This document shows, one piece after another, positions 1-5,768 of a DNA stretch of 7,019 nt. The position numbers were made by a program, and so were the translations under genes. Positions within the stretch are counted from its first letter, which is position 1. Every line of letters starts with the position of its first letter. The notes beneath the pieces are model-generated. The model was given only the letters and a program-made list of their open reading frames with translations. It was not told where the DNA came from and made no database searches. Source of the stretch: an uncultured Anaerosacchariphilus sp. (GTDB lineage: Bacteria > Bacillota > Clostridia > Lachnospirales > Lachnospiraceae); assembly GCA_934402125.1 (NCBI GenBank), contig CAKRTY010000079.1, forward strand, positions 1 through 7,019, written 5' to 3'.

Positions 1-2
1 CG

Positions 3-905
3 GAGACGGGAATCGTGGCATACTGGACCGACGGATACGAAGATCTGACCGTGGATGCGGTGACAGAAGCAGTATTTGATAATAAAGATTATGAGAAAAA
101 ACAGATGCTGGGTAATGAACTGATGGCGGTAGGAGACCCGGTATATAAGCTGGTTACCGATGAAAACTGGAAGCTGGTATTTCCGCTGGATCAGGATATG
201 GAACGCTATATCCTGGATAAGATAGAGGCCAATCAGAAAACCGCTGAGGATGGGACAGTGACCCAGCGGACGACCTACATACAGATTTGTTTTGACAAGG
301 ATAAGGAGACAGTCTGGCCCTCCGTGACGGTGGAGTACCGTGACGGACAGGCCTACGTTGTGCTGTCCTTTGTGAATTCTATGGTACGCTACGCGGGAGA
401 GCGCTATCTGAGCTTTGAGGTTCTGCGCGACGAGACCACAGGGCTTAAGATTCCGCAGACCGCCGTCACCCAGAAGGAGTTTTATGTGATTCCGGTGGAT
501 TACCTGACAAAGGTAGAAAATGACACGGGCTTTATGAAGCAGGTGACCGGGGAAGACGGAACGGTCAGCGCCCAGTTTGTGAACTGTACCATTTATTATC
601 AGGATGAAGAGAATGCCTATGCGGATCCGGAGGAGGAGAGCTTCAGCACCTCCCAGAAAAAGCTGAACAGCGGCGATCTGCTGGTGAAGACCGATTCCTC
701 TGACACCTTCCAGGTGGGGCAGACCTCCCAGCTTACAGGCGTCTACAATATCAACAAGGGTTATACGATTTTCCGGCGGATAGAGGTTCTCTACGAAAAT
801 GAGGAGTACTGTATTGTGAAGGAGGGAACCAGCTACGGCCTTTCCGTCTACGACCGGATTGTGCTGAACGCGCTGGCGGTCAAGGAGGATCAGGTTATTT
901 ACTAG
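3..905 (+). CDS. HlyD-like efflux/membrane-fusion adaptor protein, C-terminal part (5' end outside window)
   Basis: The reading frame is already open at position 3 (E-T-G-I-V-A-Y-W-T-D-G-Y-E), so the GTG at 15 is probably an internal valine and the true start lies upstream; about 300 residues are visible. Known features of HlyD-type adaptors of Clostridia are present: the G-I-V-x-Y-x-x-D-G-Y-E strand that opens the barrel-sandwich region, a K-I-P-Q-T-A-V-T motif about halfway followed by E-F-Y-V-I-P, and a C-terminal beta-rich end with GYTIFRRIEVLY and GTSYGLSVYDRIVLNA. Such proteins are anchored by an N-terminal membrane helix (not visible here) and work outside the membrane with a transporter; no transporter gene is in the window, so the substrate is unknown. 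The stop is 22 bases before yggS, suggesting co-transcription. The family assignment is by recognition of sequence character, and a specialised role in envelope assembly or division is only a guess from the neighbours. Confidence 0.72.
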   Translation, partial: ETGIVAYWTDGYEDLTVDAVTEAVFDNKDYEKKQMLGNELMAVGDPVYKLVTDENWKLVFPLDQDMERYILDKIEANQKTAEDGTVTQRTTYIQICFDKDKETVWPSVTVEYRDGQAYVVLSFVNSMVRYAGERYLSFEVLRDETTGLKIPQTAVTQKEFYVIPVDYLTKVENDTGFMKQVTGEDGTVSAQFVNCTIYYQDEENAYADPEEESFSTSQKKLNSGDLLVKTDSSDTFQVGQTSQLTGVYNINKGYTIFRRIEVLYENEEYCIVKEGTSYGLSVYDRIVLNALAVKEDQVIY

Positions 906-927
906 TTTCTAAACAGGAGGAGTTAAG

Positions 928-1626
928 ATGAGTATGGTAGTGGAAAATCTCGCGGAAGTGGAAAAGCACGTACAGGAGGCCTGCGACCGGGCAGGGCGTT
1001 CCAGAGACGAGGTGACGCTGATCGCGGTAAGCAAGACCAAGCCGGTGTCCATGATAGAAGAGCTGCTTCCGGGAGGAACCAGGGATTTTGGTGAAAATAA
1101 GGTGCAGGAGCTTTGCGAGAAATACGAGGTACTGCCCCAGGATATCCGCTGGCACCTGATTGGCCATCTGCAGCGCAATAAAGTAAAATATATCGTGGAC
1201 AAGGCATATCTGATTCATTCCGTGGATTCCCTGCGTCTGGCTGAGACCATCAGCGAGGAAGGCGTAAAGAAGGGCGTGACGGTTCCGGTACTCATCGAGG
1301 TCAACGTGGCAGGCGAGGAGAGCAAGTTTGGCGTGACGCCGGAGGAAACGGAAGCGCTGGTTCGCGAAATCGCGAAGCTTCCGGCTATCCGGGTCAGGGG
1401 ACTGATGACCATAGCGCCTTATGTGGAGAATCCGGAGGACAACCGGGTACATTTTTCCAGATTAAAGGAATTATCTGTTGACATTGGGAAGAAAAATATT
1501 GATAATGTATCTATGAATGTCCTGTCCATGGGTATGACCGGGGATTATCAGGTAGCCATTGAGGAGGGCGCCACCATGGTACGCGTGGGAACAGGTATTT
1601 TCGGAGAAAGAAATTACAAGATCTAA
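928..1626 (+). CDS. yggS: YggS/PROSC-family pyridoxal 5'-phosphate homeostasis protein
   Basis: This 232-residue protein has the normal length of the YggS (YlmE in Bacillus) family, a single-domain fold-type III PLP-binding TIM barrel. It binds PLP but has no known catalytic turnover; in other bacteria it buffers free PLP and affects amino-acid and vitamin B6 pools in the cytoplasm. The PLP lysine is K36 in the LIAVSKTKP motif. Other visible family motifs are DFGENKVQE (53-61), WHLIGHLQRNK (75-85), IEVNVAGEESKFG (123-135), the phosphate-binding LSMGMTGDY (199-207) and RVGTGIFGER (219-228). The ATG at 928 is set by an AGGAGG at 915-920 with 7-base spacing. It lies directly upstream of sepF, an order conserved in many Firmicutes and Actinobacteria. 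The family is secure; its functional link to division is known only as conserved synteny. Confidence 0.96.
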   Translation: MSMVVENLAEVEKHVQEACDRAGRSRDEVTLIAVSKTKPVSMIEELLPGGTRDFGENKVQELCEKYEVLPQDIRWHLIGHLQRNKVKYIVDKAYLIHSVDSLRLAETISEEGVKKGVTVPVLIEVNVAGEESKFGVTPEETEALVREIAKLPAIRVRGLMTIAPYVENPEDNRVHFSRLKELSVDIGKKNIDNVSMNVLSMGMTGDYQVAIEEGATMVRVGTGIFGERNYKI

Positions 1627-1659
1627 TTTTACGAAATCTAATAGAATGGAGACAGCGGT

Positions 1660-2178
1660 ATGAGTGTAATCGATAAATTTCTGGATGTCATGAAGCTCGG
1701 AGGAGACGACGAGTACGACGATTACGAGGATGATTACGACTACGAGGACGACTACGAGGACAAGCCGAAAAAGAGCATTTTTAAGAAAAAAAAGGACGAG
1801 GACGCAGAGGATGATTTTCCGGCGGACAGCACTTCATCCAAGCCCGCTAAGGTGACTCCGATTCGACAGGCCCAGAGAAAATCCGGCAACGGCATGGAGG
1901 TCTGTGTTATCAAGCCCACCAGCTTTGAAGATTCCCTGGAGGTTATGGATACACTGCTCAGCAACCGTACGGTAGTGCTGAACTTCGAGGGGCTGGACGT
2001 GGATGTAGCTCAGAGAATCATTGACTTTACCTCCGGCGGCTGCTATTCCATCGGCGGTCATCTGCAGAAGGTGTCCGGTTATATTTTCCTGGTAACGCCG
2101 AAGAACGTAGATATCTCCGGTGACCTGCAGGACATCCTGAGCGGTTCTCTGGATATTCCTTCTGTATACAATAAATAA
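1660..2178 (+). CDS. sepF: Cell division protein SepF
   Basis: SepF binds the C-terminal tail of FtsZ and the inner face of the membrane, bundling and anchoring the Z ring; it works alongside or in place of FtsA. The 172-residue product shows the family layout. A short N-terminal amphipathic helix (MSVIDKFLDVMKL, 1-13) is the likely membrane anchor. A charged, disordered linker spans about 15-76, and a compact globular domain about 78-165 includes VLNFEGLDVDVAQRIIDF (106-123), the glycine-rich SGGCYSIGG (125-133) and YIFLVTPKNVDIS (141-153). The linker is unusual: residues 16-34 are all Asp, Glu or Tyr, followed by a lysine block (35-45) and a second acidic block (46-56). The start is supported by a GGAG at 1648-1651. 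The gap from yggS is 33 bases, with no promoter or terminator that I can see. Confidence 0.95.
   Translation: MSVIDKFLDVMKLGGDDEYDDYEDDYDYEDDYEDKPKKSIFKKKKDEDAEDDFPADSTSSKPAKVTPIRQAQRKSGNGMEVCVIKPTSFEDSLEVMDTLLSNRTVVLNFEGLDVDVAQRIIDFTSGGCYSIGGHLQKVSGYIFLVTPKNVDISGDLQDILSGSLDIPSVYNK
1705..1761 (+). repeat. Low-complexity Asp/Glu/Tyr codon tract in sepF linker
   Basis: Nineteen consecutive codons are only GAY, GAR or TAY, giving an imperfect repeat of the DDYED type. The tract encodes SepF residues 16-34. It is an in-frame, degenerate repeat that could change length by slippage between strains. An A8 run at 1786-1793 lies just downstream in the lysine block. Confidence 0.8.
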
Positions 2179-2180
2179 TT

Positions 2181-2936
2181 ATGACGAAAGAAGAACAGCA
2201 GTTGGAGCAGCATTTCCGCGATCTGGCAAGGACAGCTTACCAGCGCGGAATTCCTGTATTTTCCGATTTTCTGAATTTAAATGAACTGAATATCTTTCAG
2301 AGTGTACGCCGGGAGTTCTCCTATCTGGAAACGGAGAGCTTCGGCGGCTATGAATTGGCGGAGCGTCAGATAGCGGTATTTCGTCCTGAGGCTCCGGTCT
2401 TTTGTGCGGATTATCCCGTTGCCTGTCTTAAAATTACGCCCTTGAACGCAAAATTTGCGGAAGAGCTGAACCATCGGGACTATCTGGGCGCGATTCTGAA
2501 TCTGGGACTGGAGCGATCCTGCCTGGGGGATATCCTGGTGGAGGAGGAAGCGGCGTATCTGTTCTGCCTGGAACGAATGGCGGATTTTATCCGGGATAAC
2601 CTGACCCGGATCCGGCATACTTCGATCTATGTGGAGAGGGTGGAGGCCGGGGAGTTTCATTACGAGCCCAGATATCAGGAACTGTGCGGAACCGTAGCTT
2701 CCGTCCGGCTGGATAAGCTGTTATCCCTGGCGTTCCAGGCCTCCCGCAGCAGTCTGACCGGTCTGATTGAGGGCGGAAAGGTCTTTGTAAACGGCAGGTT
2801 AGTCACATCAAACGGCTATGAGCCGAAAGAAGGCGATCTGGTTTCTGTGCGCGGCATGGGACGGTTTCGTTTTCAGGGAGTCGGTGGGCAGTCCAAAAAG
2901 GGTCGGGAATATGTGACCCTGTGGAAGTATATATAA
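2181..2936 (+). CDS. ylmH: YlmH-family S4-domain RNA-binding protein
   Basis: This 251-residue protein matches the YlmH family of Firmicutes division clusters (about 257 residues in Bacillus). The N-terminal half contains the family signatures FGGYELAERQIAVF (54-67) and HRDYLGAILNLGLER (97-111) followed by LGDILVEEE, an RRM-like region. The C-terminal part has an S4 RNA-binding domain at roughly 174-232, with VRLDKLLSLAF, ASRSSLTGLIEGGKVFVNG and the GDLVSVRGMGRF end. YlmH has been linked to ribosome-associated rescue of stalled peptidyl-tRNA in Bacillus; a direct role in division is unproven. The ATG at 2181 is only 2 bases after the sepF stop and has no recognisable Shine-Dalgarno, so translation probably depends on ribosomes finishing sepF. 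The start is retained because the protein begins at the family's normal N-terminus. The usual ylmG (yggT) gene between sepF and ylmH is absent. Confidence 0.93.
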   Translation: MTKEEQQLEQHFRDLARTAYQRGIPVFSDFLNLNELNIFQSVRREFSYLETESFGGYELAERQIAVFRPEAPVFCADYPVACLKITPLNAKFAEELNHRDYLGAILNLGLERSCLGDILVEEEAAYLFCLERMADFIRDNLTRIRHTSIYVERVEAGEFHYEPRYQELCGTVASVRLDKLLSLAFQASRSSLTGLIEGGKVFVNGRLVTSNGYEPKEGDLVSVRGMGRFRFQGVGGQSKKGREYVTLWKYI

Positions 2937-2958
2937 CATCAGAGGAGCAGACCTACAG

Positions 2959-2964
2959 AGGAGG
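2959..2964 (+). promoter_or_regulatory. Ribosome binding site fixing the aroB start
   Basis: A perfect AGGAGG lies 7 bases before the ATG at 2972. It decides between this start and an in-frame ATG at 2921 that overlaps the end of ylmH and has no such site. A similar AGAGGAG occurs 16 bases upstream (2941-2947) with no start codon at a suitable distance. Confidence 0.85.
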
Positions 2965-2971
2965 AGAATCC

Positions 2972-4072
2972 ATGAAAGAAAATACGCATACACTTCCGGT
3001 TCAAAAGGATGGGGCTTTTTGCTACAATATTATCCTGAGACCGGATTTTTCCGAACTGGGGGAACAGGTAAGGACGCTGGGCGTAGCAGGCAGAAAGCTT
3101 TGTATTGTGGCGGACGAGAAAGCAGGGGAGCTCTACGGAGAGGAAGTACAAAGGGAGCTGCGAAAGGTCACGGATACGGTGGATCTCTATACGATTCCGT
3201 CCGGAGAGGAATACAAAACCCTGGATACGGTGCGTAAGGTCTATACCTGTCTCATTGAAAAGCATTATGACCGGAAGGATATGTTGGTGGCGCTGGGAGG
3301 CGGCGTGACCGGGGATTTGACCGGATTTACGGCGGCCACCTACTTAAGAGGAATTGGCTTTATCCAGATTCCCACGACTCTTTTGTCCCAGGTGGACAGC
3401 AGCATCGGCGGTAAGACGGGCGTGGATTTTGACAGCTACAAAAATATGGTAGGGGCCTTTCATATGCCCCGTCTGGTATACATCAACCCGGCAGTTCTCA
3501 AGACCCTTCCGGAGCGGCAGTTTGCCTCCGGCATGGGGGAGATCCTGAAGCTCGGACTGATCAAAAACGGGGAATATTTCCGCTGGCTTCTGGAAAATCA
3601 GAGGGCCATCCGTGGGCATGAGATGGAAGCACTGCTTCCGATGATTGAAGAAAGCTGTAAGATTAAGCGGGCAGTGGTTGAGCAGGATCCCACCGAGCAG
3701 GGAGAGCGGGCTCTCCTGAATTTCGGCCATACGGTGGGCCACGCGGTGGAGAAGCTAAAGGATTTCAGCCTGTCCCACGGCGAATGTGTGGCAATTGGAA
3801 CAGCGGCAGCCTCGTATCTGTCCTGGAAGCGGGGACTGATTTCTGAGAAGGATCTGGTCTATGTCTGTGAGGGACTGCGGAAATTCGGCCTGCCCATCCG
3901 TACAAAGAATCTGGCTGCGGAGGCGGTTTTAAAGACCACCAAGTCCGACAAGAAGATGGATGGGGGCAGCATCCGATTTGTGCTGTTGCGCCATATCGGA
4001 GAGGCTTTTGTGGATCGGACGCTGACAGAGGAAGAGCTTCTGGAAGCAATTCATTGGATTTTGGGAGAGTAA
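2972..4072 (+). CDS. aroB: 3-dehydroquinate synthase
   Basis: AroB is the cytoplasmic second enzyme of the shikimate pathway, converting DAHP to 3-dehydroquinate with NAD+ and a divalent metal. From the ATG at 2972 the product is 366 residues, the usual family length. Visible motifs are the NAD-binding GGGVTGDLTGF (109-119), the signature PTTLLSQVDSSIGGKTGVD (134-152), GEILKLGLI (189-197), NFGHTVGHAVE (250-260), SHGECVAIG (268-276) and the KSDKK active-site loop near 324-328. By comparison with the Aspergillus enzyme the metal ligands should be E190, H253 and H269, and the spacing of the two histidines matches (16 residues). It lies 35 bases after ylmH and 4 bases before lspA, in the slot where divIVA and ileS stand in Bacillus. 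No other shikimate gene is in the window. The enzyme looks complete and active. Confidence 0.97.
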   Translation: MKENTHTLPVQKDGAFCYNIILRPDFSELGEQVRTLGVAGRKLCIVADEKAGELYGEEVQRELRKVTDTVDLYTIPSGEEYKTLDTVRKVYTCLIEKHYDRKDMLVALGGGVTGDLTGFTAATYLRGIGFIQIPTTLLSQVDSSIGGKTGVDFDSYKNMVGAFHMPRLVYINPAVLKTLPERQFASGMGEILKLGLIKNGEYFRWLLENQRAIRGHEMEALLPMIEESCKIKRAVVEQDPTEQGERALLNFGHTVGHAVEKLKDFSLSHGECVAIGTAAASYLSWKRGLISEKDLVYVCEGLRKFGLPIRTKNLAAEAVLKTTKSDKKMDGGSIRFVLLRHIGEAFVDRTLTEEELLEAIHWILGE

Positions 4073-4076
4073 GAGC

Positions 4077-4586
4077 ATGAACAAAAAGACAAGATACAAC
4101 CTGATAGGAGCGGTGCTGGCGTTGGTGCTGATTGGACTTGATCAGTGGACGAAGGTTCTGGCGGTAAAGCATCTGATGGGGCAGGAGCCCATTGTAATCT
4201 GGAACGGTGTATTCGAACTGCATTATCTGGAGAACCGGGGCGCGGCCTTTGGAATCCTGCAGGGACAGAAGGTTGTTTTTCTGATTTGTACGGCTGCGGT
4301 ACTGGCAATTCTGGCCTTTTATTATAACCGGATGCCGGTGGAAAAGCGGTATCTTCCCATGCGGATCGTAGGGATTCTATTGGGAGCCGGGGCAGTAGGC
4401 AATCTGATCGACCGGATGATGCAGAGCTATGTGGTGGATTTTCTGTATTTTAAGCTGATTGATTTTCCGATTTTTAATGTGGCGGACTGCTATGTGACAG
4501 TGGGAGCCATTCTGCTGGCGATTCTGATTCTTTTTGTATACAAGGACGAGGAGCTGGGCTTTCTGAGCCTGAAAAAGAAGGTATGA
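4077..4586 (+). CDS. lspA: Lipoprotein signal peptidase (signal peptidase II)
   Basis: LspA is a polytopic membrane aspartyl protease that removes the signal peptide of prolipoproteins after the lipobox cysteine has been diacylated. The 169-residue length is normal. Four hydrophobic segments can be seen, roughly at 9-28, 66-83, 96-111 and 138-155. Conserved boxes are LDQWTKVLAV (21-30), ENRGAAFGIL (52-61), GNLIDRM (108-114), VVDF (119-122) and FNVADCYVTVG (133-143). By alignment of spacing with the Pseudomonas structure the catalytic pair should be D121 and D137, with D112 also conserved and important in Bacillus mutants. The GGGAG at 4063-4067 inside the end of aroB serves as ribosome site, 9 bases from the ATG. 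The gene ends in a 4-base overlap with the next gene. The hydrophilic C-terminal tail ends in KKK. Confidence 0.97.
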   Translation: MNKKTRYNLIGAVLALVLIGLDQWTKVLAVKHLMGQEPIVIWNGVFELHYLENRGAAFGILQGQKVVFLICTAAVLAILAFYYNRMPVEKRYLPMRIVGILLGAGAVGNLIDRMMQSYVVDFLYFKLIDFPIFNVADCYVTVGAILLAILILFVYKDEELGFLSLKKKV

Positions 4587-5497
4587 GACTGGAAGTAAGT
4601 CCGGAGCATGCCGGAATTCGAATCGATAAATATCTGGCGGAGAGCCTGCCGGATATCAGCCGTTCCTATCTGCAGAAGCTTTTCAGGGACGGCGGAATCA
4701 GGATGAACGGAAAAGCAGTAAAGGCCAGCGCGAAAACCCTGGACGGCGCAGAGATTGTATTTGCGATTCCGGAGCCGGAGGAGCCGGAGATTCTGCCGGA
4801 GGATATCCCGCTGGATATCCTTTATGAGGATGATGATGTGATTCTCATCAATAAGCCCAAGGATATGGTGGTCCATCCGGCGGCAGGCCATTATACGGGA
4901 ACCCTGGTCAACGGGCTCATGTATCACTGCCGGGAAGGGCTTTCCGGTATCAACGGCGTGCTGCGGCCGGGCATCGTACACCGCATTGACAAGGATACCA
5001 CCGGCGTTCTGGTGGTATGCAAGAATGACAGTGCACATAACGGACTGGCGGAGCAGCTGGCGGAGCACAGCATTACCCGGAAGTACCGGGCCATTGTCTG
5101 CGGCAATCTGAAAGAGGACGAGGGAACGGTGGACGCGCCCCTGGGACGGCACCCCCAGGATCGGAAAAAAATGGCGATCGTGCGCAGCGGCGGGAAGCGG
5201 GCGGTCACCCATTACCGGGTACTGGAACGGTTTGGCAAGTATACTTATATCGAATGCCAGCTGGAGACGGGCCGGACCCACCAGATCCGCGTGCATATGG
5301 CCAGTCTGGGGCATCCGCTTCTGGGCGACGAGGTCTATGGACGGGGAAAGTCCCCCTTTAAGCTGGAGGGGCAGACACTTCACGCCATGGTGCTGGGTTT
5401 TATTCACCCGACGACAGGGGAATATATGGAATTTCAGGCACCGCTTCCGGAGTATTTTGAAAGCCTGCTGGAAAAATTGCGTAAGATGTCAAGTTAG
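4583..5497 (+). CDS. rluD: RluA/RluD-family 23S rRNA pseudouridine synthase
   Basis: The 304-residue protein has an N-terminal S4 RNA-binding domain (about 11-62, with GIRIDKYLAE and YLQKLFRDGGIRMNG) followed by the RluA-type catalytic domain. The catalytic aspartate is D136 in IVHRIDKDTTGVLVV (131-145). Other family motifs are INKPKDMVVHPA (89-100), LETGRTHQIRVH (227-238) and HPLLGDEVYG (244-253). Such enzymes isomerise uridines in rRNA in the cytoplasm. The lspA-rluD order and the presence of an S4 domain favour RluD-like specificity for helix 69 of 23S rRNA, but the exact target cannot be read from sequence. The ATG overlaps the lspA stop (ATGA), and the only AAGG is 1 base before it, too close to act normally, so translation is likely coupled to lspA. 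It is the last gene of the upstream operon; there is no clear terminator between its stop and the following tRNA promoter. Confidence 0.93.
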   Translation: MRLEVSPEHAGIRIDKYLAESLPDISRSYLQKLFRDGGIRMNGKAVKASAKTLDGAEIVFAIPEPEEPEILPEDIPLDILYEDDDVILINKPKDMVVHPAAGHYTGTLVNGLMYHCREGLSGINGVLRPGIVHRIDKDTTGVLVVCKNDSAHNGLAEQLAEHSITRKYRAIVCGNLKEDEGTVDAPLGRHPQDRKKMAIVRSGGKRAVTHYRVLERFGKYTYIECQLETGRTHQIRVHMASLGHPLLGDEVYGRGKSPFKLEGQTLHAMVLGFIHPTTGEYMEFQAPLPEYFESLLEKLRKMSS

Positions 5498-5500
5498 GGC

Positions 5501-5529
5501 TTGCGCACAGAAAAACGGTATGCTATAAT
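5501..5529 (+). promoter_or_regulatory. Sigma-A-type promoter for tRNA-Leu
   Basis: TTGCGC (5501-5506), a 17-base spacer and a perfect TATAAT (5524-5529) preceded by TGC, forming an extended -10 element. Transcription is expected to start near 5536, about 22 bases before the mature tRNA. The -35 box begins four bases after the rluD stop codon. Confidence 0.8.
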
Positions 5530-5535
5530 AAACGA

Positions 5536-5553
5536 GTTGCTGATAACGGCAAC
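5536..5553 (+). other. Hairpin forming the 5' leader of the tRNA transcript
   Basis: Bases 5536-5542 (GTTGCTG) pair with 5547-5553 (CGGCAAC), giving a 7-bp stem with one U-G pair and the loop ATAA. The hairpin starts at the predicted transcription start and ends four bases before the tRNA 5' end. It has no U-run and is not a terminator. A role in protecting or guiding RNase P processing is inferred. Confidence 0.5.
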
Positions 5554-5557
5554 GAAT

Positions 5558-5640
5558 GCCGGCGTGTCGGAATGGCAGACGAGGCAGACTCAAAATCTGT
5601 TGCGGGCAACCGCGTGCGGGTTCAAGTCCCGCCGCCGGCA
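5558..5640 (+). tRNA. tRNA-Leu, anticodon CAA
   Basis: An 83-base class II tRNA that folds fully by eye. The acceptor stem GCCGGCG (5558-5564) pairs perfectly with CGCCGGC (5633-5639), with discriminator A5640. The D stem is TCG/CGA (5567-5569 with 5580-5582). The anticodon stem GCAGA/TCTGT has one G-U pair and the loop CTCAAAA, so the anticodon is CAA at 5591-5593, reading UUG leucine codons. The long variable arm (5601-5615) is typical of leucine tRNA. The T stem GCGGG/CCCGC carries the loop TTCAAGT. The CCA end is not encoded (GGA follows), so it must be added by nucleotidyltransferase. It has its own promoter and stands alone between two protein operons. Confidence 0.97.
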
Positions 5641-5647
5641 GGAAAAA

Positions 5648-5704
5648 GGGGCTGTTGCAAAATGATGTGGACAAAAGCAGGAAGCATTATTTTGCAGCAG
5701 CCTC
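5648..5704 (+). terminator. Long hairpin after tRNA-Leu (probable terminator or palindromic repeat)
   Basis: Bases 5648-5667 pair with 5685-5704 as an unbroken 20-bp stem around a 17-base loop. There are three non-Watson-Crick pairs (5649/5703, 5655/5697, 5664/5688), and all three are G-U in a + strand transcript. Placed 7 bases after the tRNA and just before the next promoter, it would end the tRNA transcript and insulate the downstream gene. The sequence after it (ATTGTTGT) is only mildly U-rich, so termination may be weak. It could instead be a copy of a dispersed palindromic or MITE-like repeat; I see no flanking target duplication. Confidence 0.6.
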
Positions 5705-5708
5705 ATTG

Positions 5709-5738
5709 TTGTATAGCAGGGAAATTCTGTGCTATAAT
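5709..5738 (+). promoter_or_regulatory. Probable promoter for the zf-HC2/polA operon
   Basis: A perfect TATAAT (5733-5738) with an extended TGC in front, and a weak -35 TTGTAT (5709-5714) at 18-base spacing. The core TGCTATAATAAA (5730-5741) is identical to that of the tRNA promoter (5521-5532). The expected start is near 5745, giving a leader of roughly 24 bases before the ATG at 5769. Confidence 0.65.
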
Positions 5739-5754
5739 AAAAATAATCTGGCGA

Positions 5755-5761
5755 AGGGAGG
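5755..5761 (+). promoter_or_regulatory. Ribosome binding site fixing the start of the zinc-finger protein
   Basis: AGGGAGG sits 7 bases before the ATG at 5769. It rules out the much longer in-frame extension back to 5556, which would translate through the tRNA gene and the long hairpin. Confidence 0.85.
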
Positions 5762-5768
5762 CCCGTAT

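Noticed and set aside
15..17. GTG at 15 as the true start of the first gene
   Set aside because: The frame is open to the window edge with the family motif beginning upstream of it, and no ribosome site is visible.
895..1452. 185-residue - strand frame opposite yggS
   Set aside because: It is fully covered by the well-supported yggS frame and has no recognisable motifs.
1621..1642. Seven-base direct repeat ATCTAAT at 1621-1627 and 1636-1642 between yggS and sepF
   Set aside because: It is short, A/T-rich and partly coding; no matching regulator or promoter geometry, so it is likely chance.
2941..2963. Duplicated AGAGGAG before aroB as a regulatory element
   Set aside because: The upstream copy is too far from any start codon and purine-rich runs are common before genes here; nothing further supports regulation.
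2921..2971. Earlier in-frame ATG for aroB overlapping ylmH
   Set aside because: There is no ribosome site in front, and the extra 17 residues do not belong to the family; the ATG at 2972 has a perfect AGGAGG.
4490..5407. Long open frame of 305 residues on the - strand opposite lspA/rluD
   Set aside because: It is antisense to two clearly recognised genes, its translation resembles no family I know, and I see no ribosome site; long shadow frames are expected opposite codon-biased genes.
5558..5704. tRNA-Leu 3' end as an integration site of a mobile element
   Set aside because: No repeated copy of the tRNA 3' end, integrase or phage-like gene is found; core genes flank both sides.
5556..5768. 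N-terminal extension of the zinc-finger protein back to 5556
   Set aside because: It would translate the tRNA gene and the long hairpin and lies upstream of the promoter at 5709-5738; the AGGGAGG before 5769 and the family's N-terminal cysteine start fit the shorter form.
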